Under the pieces are notes generated by a model. The model ran no database searches. It saw only the letters and a list, made by a program, of their open reading frames with translations, and had not been told where the DNA came from. Shown here piece after piece: positions 1-4,610 of a DNA stretch of 13,871 nt (the first letter of the stretch is position 1; every line of letters begins with the position of its first letter). This DNA is from JAWLGW01 sp964569055 (GTDB lineage Bacteria > Planctomycetota > J058), in assembly GCA_964569055.1 (NCBI GenBank), contig CAZMSZ010000191.1:1-13871 (forward strand), read 5' to 3'. Position numbers and translations under genes: made by a program.

Positions 1-37
1 GCGGGCGATACTTGCGCGCGAACGCGACGTGAGCCAT
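1..37 (-). CDS. dnaX: DNA polymerase III gamma/tau subunit, N-terminal fragment
   Basis: Only the first 12 codons are inside the window; the gene continues past base 1. They read MAHVAFARKYRP, which matches the conserved opening of DnaX (clamp-loader gamma/tau subunit; usually a short lead followed by ARKYRP or ARKWRP). DnaX is the ATPase that loads the sliding clamp and ties together the replicase. I chose the ATG at 37 because GGAGG sits 5 bases upstream; an in-frame ATG four codons earlier (49) lacks as good a site. The gene lies downstream of the SRP RNA on the same strand, as in Bacillus subtilis (tadA - scr - dnaX), which supports the identification. Little can be said about the rest because it is not present here. 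Confidence 0.8.
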   Translation of the reverse strand, partial: MAHVAFARKYRP

Positions 38-74
38 GAAGCCCTCCATCCTCGAGCGCCCATCATAGTTGCCA

Positions 75-109
75 CCCCCCACGGGCCGAGGTTTCGGTCC
101 AGTGGGGGG
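75..109 (-). other. Long GC hairpin in the dnaX leader
   Basis: On the transcribed (minus) strand CCCCCCAC (109-102) pairs perfectly with GTGGGGGG (82-75), and a smaller CCGA/TCGG hairpin lies inside the loop. It stands 38 bases before the dnaX start codon. There is no run of U after it, so it does not look like a standard intrinsic terminator. It may separate the SRP transcript from dnaX or tune dnaX expression. The pairing is visible; the role is inferred. Confidence 0.4.
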
Positions 110-144
110 AGCCGGTGGAGAACGATGGATCGTGCTCCGGAAAG

Positions 145-177
145 GCGAATGGCCGGGCGCTACACCCGGCCGTTCGC
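145..177 (-). terminator. Hairpin after SRP RNA, possible terminator or processing signal
   Basis: The minus strand reads GCGAA, one mismatch, GGCCGGG, a 7-base loop, CCCGGCC, one mismatch, TTCGC. This is a strong stem of 12 pairs with one internal mismatch. It begins 10 bases downstream of the predicted SRP RNA 3' end. Only three U follow (CCTTTCC), so termination here may be weak or factor-dependent, leaving dnaX partly read through from the upstream promoter. It could also guide maturation of the SRP RNA 3' end. Confidence 0.5.
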
Positions 178-186
178 GAAGAATAA

Positions 187-457
187 GGATCGTGCACCCG
201 CCCTCGAACGCTTAGAAGACTTCGCCCTTCAGCGAGTCGACTCCACCCAGACTGCCCCCTACACAACGCAGGTAATGCTTATGGCTGCTTGATCTCTCAC
301 CTGACCAGATTCACACCCCACGCTTGCAGGGGATCCAGGCTTCTACGTCGACCCAACCAACGAACGTCGCCCCCTGAGGCGCCCTCCGACGGTCTTTACC
401 CCCGCTGAGCGGATCTCGGGTTACAGGGGACCGCTAACCCCCCAGCCAGCACGATCC
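187..457 (-). ncRNA. ffs: Large bacterial SRP RNA (6S/scRNA type, with Alu domain)
   Basis: This is the RNA core of the signal recognition particle, which binds Ffh and targets membrane proteins to the translocon. The Ffh-binding tip is at 306-283 on the minus strand: GGTCAGG, then TGA-GAGA-TCA (a GNRA tetraloop on a 3-bp stem), then AAGCAGCC. The 5' half carries the Alu-domain pattern also found in the Bacillus scRNA, with GGGGGGTTAGCGG followed by CCCCTGTAACC and ATCCGCTC (about 445-405). The ends pair perfectly as GGATCGTGC (457-449) with GCACGATCC (195-187), which fixes the length at 271 nt, the same as the Bacillus RNA as I recall it. It lies between tRNA-Ser and dnaX with no convincing promoter of its own (see the rejected TTGACA at 461-466), so co-transcription with tadA and tRNA-Ser is likely. 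Confidence 0.93.
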
Positions 458-501
458 ATTTGTCAAAGGCCGCCCCGCGCCCAGAGCGGGCGAGAGCGGG
501 T

Positions 502-519
502 CGAGGCCCGGCGGCCTCG
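502..519 (-). other. Hairpin between tRNA-Ser and SRP RNA
   Basis: CGAGGCC (502-508) and GGCCTCG (513-519) form a perfect 7-bp stem with a 4-base loop, starting 7 bases past the tRNA-Ser discriminator base on the minus strand. No U-tract follows. A role as RNase processing site or weak terminator between the tRNA and the SRP RNA is inferred only from its position. Confidence 0.35.
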
Positions 520-525
520 CTGGTT

Positions 526-612
526 CGGAGCGGGAGGGATTTGAACCCTCGGGACCGTTTCCGGCCCACACGCTTTCCAGGCGTGCCCCTTCGACCGCTC
601 GGACACCGCTCC
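526..612 (-). tRNA. tRNA-Ser(GGA)
   Basis: A class II tRNA of 87 nt. The acceptor stem GGAGCGG/CCGCTCC is fully paired and is followed by discriminator G at 526, as serine tRNAs require. The anticodon loop reads CTGGAAA, giving anticodon GGA (decodes UCC/UCU). A long variable arm and a T-arm with GAGGG-TTCAAAT-CCCTC are present. CCA is not encoded (AAC follows), so it must be added after transcription. It is placed between tadA and the SRP RNA and is probably cut from a shared transcript. Confidence 0.96.
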
Positions 613-641
613 CTGGGACGTCGCGCGACCCCGCGCGGGGA

Positions 642-1145
642 TCACTCCCCCCGCGACGCCTCGCGCCGCTGTCTCTTGCGCTCCCGTTTGGCGCGGAAGA
701 ACGCCTGCAGCAGCTCGCGGCAGGGCTCCTCCAGGATCCCCCCGCGCACCGTCAGCCGGTGGTTGAGGCGCGGGTCGGTGCAGATCCCATACAGGGTCTC
801 GACCGCGCCGGCCCGGGGGTCCCAGGCACCGAACACCAGCTCGCCCACGCGGGCGTTGACCAGGGCCCCGGCGCACATCGCGCAGGGCTCGAGCGTCACG
901 AACAGGACGGTGTCGTCCAGCCGCCACAGCCCGCGGGTCGCCGCCGCCTGACGCAGGGCCTCGAGCTCGGCGTGAGCGGTCGGGTCGCCCCGCTCCTCAC
1001 GCCGGTTTCGGCCTCGGCCGAGGACGTTCCCCTCGCCGTCGACGAGGATCGCCCCGACCGGCACGTCATCGTGGTCGAGCGCAAGCCGAGCCTCATCGAG
1101 CGCCAGGCGCATGAACGCCTGGTCTCGCGCGGCTCGGTCCGTCAT
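642..1145 (-). CDS. tadA: tRNA-specific adenosine deaminase TadA
   Basis: TadA converts the wobble adenosine A34 of tRNA-Arg(ACG) to inosine so that one tRNA reads CGU, CGC and CGA. The 167-residue product has the zinc-deaminase signature: TAHAE (H58 zinc ligand, E60 proton shuttle) and PCAMCAG (C88 and C91 zinc ligands). The length fits the family (about 150-170). The C-terminus is a basic tail (RAKRERKRQRRE) that may help bind tRNA. The ATG at 1145 is used; an in-frame TTG at 1157 would add four residues (MSEP) and cannot be excluded, as neither has a strong Shine-Dalgarno sequence. Its main substrate gene, tRNA-Arg(ACG), lies 76 bp upstream on the same strand, and tRNA-Ser, SRP RNA and dnaX follow. 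A 12-base palindrome CCCCGCGCGGGG (629-640) directly after the stop may help end or process the message. Confidence 0.94.
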   Translation of the reverse strand: MTDRAARDQAFMRLALDEARLALDHDDVPVGAILVDGEGNVLGRGRNRREERGDPTAHAELEALRQAAATRGLWRLDDTVLFVTLEPCAMCAGALVNARVGELVFGAWDPRAGAVETLYGICTDPRLNHRLTVRGGILEEPCRELLQAFFRAKRERKRQRREASRGE

Positions 1146-1221
1146 TGGTTCCGACAAAGAGCTCGCCCTGAACTCGAACGCGCCGCCTGGCCAGGCGGCG
1201 CGCCGTCACGGGACATTGGGA

Positions 1222-1295
1222 TACACCCCAGAGGACTCGAACCTCTAACCTCCTGGTCCGTAGCCAGGTGCTCTATCCAATTGAGCTAGGGGTGC
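1222..1295 (-). tRNA. tRNA-Arg(ACG)
   Basis: A complete 74-nt cloverleaf: acceptor GCACCCC/GGGGTGT (first pair G-U), D arm GCTC/GAGC, anticodon stem CCTGG/CCAGG with loop CTACGGA, and T arm AGAGG-TTCGAGT-CCTCT. The anticodon is ACG; in bacteria A34 of this tRNA is changed to inosine by TadA, whose gene is immediately downstream. The discriminator is A (1222) and CCA is not encoded. A consensus sigma70-type promoter lies about 60-95 bases upstream. Confidence 0.96.
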
Positions 1296-1363
1296 GCAGC
1301 GTCGCGAGGCGCCAACCTCTCGAGAGAGCTCGCCCGAGCAGGATACGCTCGCACGAGGGCCGG

Positions 1364-1392
1364 AATGTAATCCCCGGGATGCGCCGTGTCAA
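1364..1392 (-). promoter_or_regulatory. Sigma70-type promoter for tRNA-Arg/tadA
   Basis: On the minus strand a perfect TTGACA (-35, 1392-1387) is separated by exactly 17 bases from TACATT (-10, 1369-1364). This is the best match to a housekeeping promoter in the window. Transcription would start near 1357, leaving a leader of about 60 nt before tRNA-Arg, and could run on through tadA, tRNA-Ser and SRP RNA. Upstream lie two direct copies of CCCCGTCCGGGA (1396-1407 and 1430-1441, 34 bp apart), possible regulator sites. Confidence 0.8.
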
Positions 1393-1449
1393 CGGCCCCG
1401 TCCGGGAGGGACGTCGGCCCGATCGTACGCCCCGTCCGGGACGCGCGGA

Positions 1450-2052
1450 TCAGAACAGGAGCTGGGAGACGGCGAACAGCGCCACCGCCACCGCCGCGGG
1501 CAGGCCCCACGAGATCCGCACGCGCGTCTTGGCGTGCTCCGCCTCGACCGCGGCCAGCGTCTCGGGCCAGGCGCGGCCGAGCTCGGCCTGGCGCCCGTGC
1601 AGGCAGGCGTCGCGGTGCAGCCGCGCCAGGAACACCTGGTGCACGCGGATCGGCCTGGGCTCGAGCGCGGCGAGGTCGGGACCGCGCCGCTCGCTCGGGC
1701 GACGCACGTAGCAGTACGTCGTCCCGGGCGCGCGGCGCCGGCCGGCCGCACGGAGCGCGCGGCGCAGCCCGCGCCGCAGCCGCCGCTCGCGGTCCTTGGA
1801 CCGCCGGCGCATGTGCTCGCGCCAGGCCGCGCGGCTCGGCGCGATCTCCTGCAGCCAGCCCGCCGAGGCGTCGAGGAACAGCACGGCGCCCGAGGCGCGA
1901 TCCTCGAGGAACCAGTCGCCGAAGGCGGTCATGCAGATCGGCCGGAGCGAGCGTCCCGCCGTCAGCCACCGCCACTCGATCAGCAGCTTGGCCGCCTCGT
2001 CCTTGTCCAACTCGTTCACGAAGTCGTCGCGGACCACGTCGTTCGAGCTCAC
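1450..2052 (-). CDS. DUF1851-like (Tdi1-type) protein with C-terminal membrane anchor
   Basis: A 200-residue protein. Residues about 28-85 (EWRWL...RPI...TAFGDWFLED...LFLDASAGWLQEIA) and 133-150 (RPIRVHQVFLARLHRDA) resemble the DUF1851 domain, named after the T6SS immunity protein Tdi1. Between them is a very basic stretch (81-107) absent from typical members. The last 19 residues (about 182-200) form one hydrophobic segment, so the protein is probably tail-anchored with its body in the cytoplasm. The start is the GTG at 2052, preceded by GAGGTG at good spacing; a TTG at 2085 would add 11 residues. It follows ald by 102 bp on the same strand and may share its transcript. Immunity function is not implied: no effector or secretion gene is nearby. 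The domain call is by eye and moderate. Confidence 0.65.
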   Translation of the reverse strand: MSSNDVVRDDFVNELDKDEAAKLLIEWRWLTAGRSLRPICMTAFGDWFLEDRASGAVLFLDASAGWLQEIAPSRAAWREHMRRRSKDRERRLRRGLRRALRAAGRRRAPGTTYCYVRRPSERRGPDLAALEPRPIRVHQVFLARLHRDACLHGRQAELGRAWPETLAAVEAEHAKTRVRISWGLPAAVAVALFAVSQLLF

Positions 2053-2154
2053 GGACCACCTCTCTCGCGAGAAGCGTGATCGCAAGCTCGAGACCAGAAC
2101 GTAGGTGCCGTCGCTGCAGCCGGTTGGGCGTGCCGCAGAGACGCTAGCGAAACC

Positions 2155-3270
2155 CTAGGCCAAGACGGACGACAACGGCGTATACGGGAGGTCGAACGCC
2201 TCGGCCACCCCCTGGTAGGTGATCTTGTGCTTGAGCACGTTGATCCCCTTGGCCAGCCCGGCCGAGCCGCGGGCGACCGCCTCGGGGCCCTTGTCGGCCA
2301 GCTGGATCGCGACGGGCAGGGTGGCGTTGGTCAGGGCGAAGGTCGAGGTGCGCCCGACCGCGCCGGGCATGTTCGCCACGCAGTAGTGGACCACCTCGTC
2401 CACCACGAAGGTCGGGTCCTCGTGGGTGGTGGGGCGCGCGGTCTCGACGCAGCCGCCCTGGTCGACCGCCACGTCCACGATCACGGCGCCCTTCTTCATG
2501 TCGCGGATGATGTCGCGCGCGACGAGGGTCGGGGCGCGCGCGCCCGCGGTGAGCACCGCGCCGACCAGGAGGTCCGCCTTGAGGGCCTGCTCGCGGATCG
2601 AGTAGGCCGTCGAGTAGAGGGTGGTCACGTTCTCGGGGAGGGTCTCGTCGAGGTAGCGCAGCCGGTCGAGGTCCACGTCGAGCACGAACACGTTGGCGCC
2701 CAGGCCGGCCGCGATCCGCGCCGCGTTGCTGCCGACCACGCCGCCGCCGATCACCACCACGTGCGCCGGCTCCACCCCGGGCACCCCGCCCAGCAGGATC
2801 CCCTGGCCCTCCATGGGCTTCTCGAGGTACTTGGCGCCCTCCTGGATCGCCATTCGGCCGGCGACCTCGCTCATGGGGGTGAGCAGCGGCAGCCGGCCGC
2901 GCGCGTCCTCGATCGTCTCGTAGGCCACGCAGGTCGCGCCCGACTCGACCATGGCGTCGGTCAGCTCGCGCGAGGCCGCGAAGTGGAAGTAGGTGAACAC
3001 CGTCTGCCCCGCGCGGATCAGCTTGTACTCCTGCGGGAGCGGCTCCTTCACCTTGACGATCATGTCGGCCCAGGCGAACACCTCCTCGTTGGTCTCGGCC
3101 AGCTTCGCGCCCGCCGCGACCAGCTCCTCGTTCGCGATCCCCGAGCCGACGCCGGCGTCGCGCGTGACCATGACCTCGTGCCCGCGACGCACCAGGGCGT
3201 CGACGCCCGCCGGGACCATCGCGATGCGGTACTCGTGGGGCTTGACCTCGACCGGAACGCCGACGCGCAT
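2155..3270 (-). CDS. ald: Alanine dehydrogenase
   Basis: Ald catalyses reversible NAD-dependent oxidative deamination of L-alanine to pyruvate and ammonia in the cytoplasm, linking amino-acid breakdown to central carbon and nitrogen metabolism. The 371-residue length is exactly typical. Residues known from the Mycobacterium enzyme are present at the same numbers: R15 and K75 (substrate binding), H96 (catalytic) and D270 (catalytic). The Rossmann dinucleotide motif VIGGGVVG is at about 173-180, and the family hallmark MSEVAGRMA at about 133-141. The ATG at 3270 follows GAGGGTGAC, a good ribosome site. The gene diverges from the Ser/Thr kinase across 139 bp that contain a sigma70-like promoter and a leader hairpin. 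The TAG stop is followed by 102 bp without a clear terminator before the DUF1851-like gene. Confidence 0.96.
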   Translation of the reverse strand: MRVGVPVEVKPHEYRIAMVPAGVDALVRRGHEVMVTRDAGVGSGIANEELVAAGAKLAETNEEVFAWADMIVKVKEPLPQEYKLIRAGQTVFTYFHFAASRELTDAMVESGATCVAYETIEDARGRLPLLTPMSEVAGRMAIQEGAKYLEKPMEGQGILLGGVPGVEPAHVVVIGGGVVGSNAARIAAGLGANVFVLDVDLDRLRYLDETLPENVTTLYSTAYSIREQALKADLLVGAVLTAGARAPTLVARDIIRDMKKGAVIVDVAVDQGGCVETARPTTHEDPTFVVDEVVHYCVANMPGAVGRTSTFALTNATLPVAIQLADKGPEAVARGSAGLAKGINVLKHKITYQGVAEAFDLPYTPLSSVLA

Positions 3271-3289
3271 GTCACCCTCGTGGTGTGGG

Positions 3290-3307
3290 GGCGGGCTGGA
3301 GCCCGCC
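3290..3307 (-). other. Hairpin in the ald 5' leader
   Basis: GGCGGGC (3290-3296) and GCCCGCC (3301-3307) form a perfect 7-bp stem closed by a 4-base loop, 19 bases before the ald start codon and between it and the predicted promoter. It does not cover the Shine-Dalgarno sequence. It could be an operator half-site pair or a leader stem that stabilises the mRNA. The pairing is clear; the function is unknown. Confidence 0.35.
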
Positions 3308-3319
3308 GGTGGAGCCCAG

Positions 3320-3347
3320 ATCCTAGGCTCCGGCGCGCGCGAGGCAA
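3320..3347 (-). promoter_or_regulatory. Sigma70-like promoter for ald
   Basis: The minus strand reads TTGCCT (-35, 3347-3342), a 16-base spacer, then TAGGAT (-10, 3325-3320). Both boxes keep the most important bases (TTG; TA...T). The predicted start is near 3312, giving a leader of about 40 nt that contains the 3290-3307 hairpin. Confidence 0.5.
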
Positions 3348-3409
3348 GTCAGGCCGCCCCTTCAGCCCGGCCGGCCCGCTGCCGAAAGGAGCAGAGGGGT
3401 CAGGCCGCC

Positions 3410-4537
3410 ATGGAGCACCGCGAGGACTCGGCGCTGTGCCAGCACCTGCTGCGGCGGGCCCTGGTGCCGGTGAGCGTGCTGGTGGCCTGCGCCGAGCAGC
3501 AGCGCCGCGCGCGGGCCGCCGGCGGGCCGGTCCCTGCGCTGTGGGAGCTCCTGCGCGCCCGCGGGGCGCTCACCCCCGAGGCGCTCGAGGCGGCCCGGCG
3601 GGAGGTCGCGGGCGGGACGCCCGCTCCGCAGCGGCGGCGCTGGGCGGGGCGCTCGAGCGGGCGCTGGCGCCCCGGAGGCGAGCCCGACCGCGACGGGGTG
3701 GCGCCGGGGGACGTGCTCGGGACCTACGTGGTCGAGGGGCCGGTCGCGCAGGGGAACATGGGCGCGGTGTTCGCCGCCCGCTGCCGCCGCACCGGCCGGC
3801 GGGTCGCGATCAAGGTCATGGCGGGGGAGCGGGCGCGGCGCGACCACGGGGCGCAGCGCTTCTTGCGCGAGGCGCAGCTCCTGTGCGCGCTGCGCCACGA
3901 GGGGCTGGTGCGCGGGCTCGCGTTCGGGGCCGACGGCGGGCGCCCCTACTTCGTCATGGAGTACGTGGAGGGCCCGAGCCTCAAGCACGTGGTCACCCAC
4001 CGCGGCGCGCTCCCGAGCGACGAGGTGGCGCGGATCGGGGCGGGGGTGGCGCGCGCCCTCGCCTACCTCCACGGCGAGGGGATCGTGCACCGCGACGTGA
4101 AGCCGGCGAACATCCTGGTCGACCCCAGCGGCGCGCCGCGGCTGTGCGACCTCGGCCTGGCCCGCGACCTCGAGGGCGAGAGCGAGGCGACCGCCTCGGG
4201 CGACACGCTGGGCACCCCCTGCTACATGGCGCCCGAGCAGGCGCGCGGCTCGAGCGAGGCGGGGCCGCAGGCCGACCTCTACTCGCTCGGGATCACGCTG
4301 TTCCACGTCGCGGCCGGGCGCCCCCCGTTCCCCGAGGGGAGCGGGATCGTGGTGCTCTCCCGCCACCTGTTCGACGAGGTCCCCGACGTGCGCGCCGTCC
4401 GCCGCGACGTGGCGCCCGCCCTGGCGCGGGTGATCTTCGAGCTCACCCGCAAGGAGCCGGCGCGCCGCTGCCCCTCCGCCCTGGCCGCCGCGCAGCGGCT
4501 GGAGGCGGCCGCGTGCCCGGCGCTCCGCGCGGCCTGA
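3410..4537 (+). CDS. Hanks-type Ser/Thr protein kinase, cytoplasmic
   Basis: A 375-residue kinase. The catalytic domain is at about 105-370: glycine loop VAQGNMGAVF (112-121, first glycine replaced by alanine), VAIKVM (ATP-binding K135), helix-C E154, catalytic loop HRDVKPAN (227-234; D229, N234), DLG (247-249, the usual bacterial variant of DFG), and activation/P+1 segment GTPCYMAPEQ (268-277). All catalytic residues are present, so it is probably active. There is no membrane span or extracellular sensor. Residues about 8-66 form a helical module (ALVPVSVLVACAEQ... WELLRARGALTPEALEAA) resembling the GspE-N/MshEN-type repeats of the next protein. The ATG at 3410 is used because coding signal starts there; GGAG and GAGGGG lie 9-22 bases upstream. 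The next plus-strand gene starts 73 bp later, so the two may work together. Confidence 0.92.
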   Translation: MEHREDSALCQHLLRRALVPVSVLVACAEQQRRARAAGGPVPALWELLRARGALTPEALEAARREVAGGTPAPQRRRWAGRSSGRWRPGGEPDRDGVAPGDVLGTYVVEGPVAQGNMGAVFAARCRRTGRRVAIKVMAGERARRDHGAQRFLREAQLLCALRHEGLVRGLAFGADGGRPYFVMEYVEGPSLKHVVTHRGALPSDEVARIGAGVARALAYLHGEGIVHRDVKPANILVDPSGAPRLCDLGLARDLEGESEATASGDTLGTPCYMAPEQARGSSEAGPQADLYSLGITLFHVAAGRPPFPEGSGIVVLSRHLFDEVPDVRAVRRDVAPALARVIFELTRKEPARRCPSALAAAQRLEAAACPALRAA

Positions 4538-4552
4538 GCGGCTCCGTCAAAA

Positions 4553-4572
4553 GGAGGGCCTCGCCGCCCTCC
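4553..4572 (+). terminator. Hairpin after kinase gene, possible terminator
   Basis: GGAGGGC (4553-4559) and GCCCTCC (4566-4572) form a perfect 7-bp stem with a 6-base loop, 15 bases after the kinase stop codon. No U-tract follows (a C/G run instead), so it is either a U-less terminator or an mRNA-end stabiliser. Its presence supports separate transcription of the next gene. Confidence 0.4.
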
Positions 4573-4592
4573 CCCCGGGGGGCGCGCTTCCG

Positions 4593-4598
4593 TAGAAT
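4593..4598 (+). promoter_or_regulatory. -10 element for a near-leaderless transcript
   Basis: TAGAAT matches a sigma70 -10 box well in this otherwise extremely GC-rich stretch. A start site 6-8 bases downstream would fall at about 4604-4607, only a few bases before the ATG at 4611. No -35 consensus is visible 16-18 bases upstream. No Shine-Dalgarno sequence lies between it and the ATG. Confidence 0.4.
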
Positions 4599-4610
4599 CG
4601 CCCCTCCCAA

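Noticed and set aside
461..466. TTGACA on the minus strand just before the SRP RNA
   Set aside because: It abuts the RNA 5' end, so a -10 box would have to lie inside the RNA, where the sequence at 17 bases is a G run. Probably chance.
460..951. 163-codon plus-strand frame over tRNA-Ser and tadA
   Set aside because: It covers a tRNA and runs antisense to a motif-confirmed deaminase, with no domain or ribosome site.
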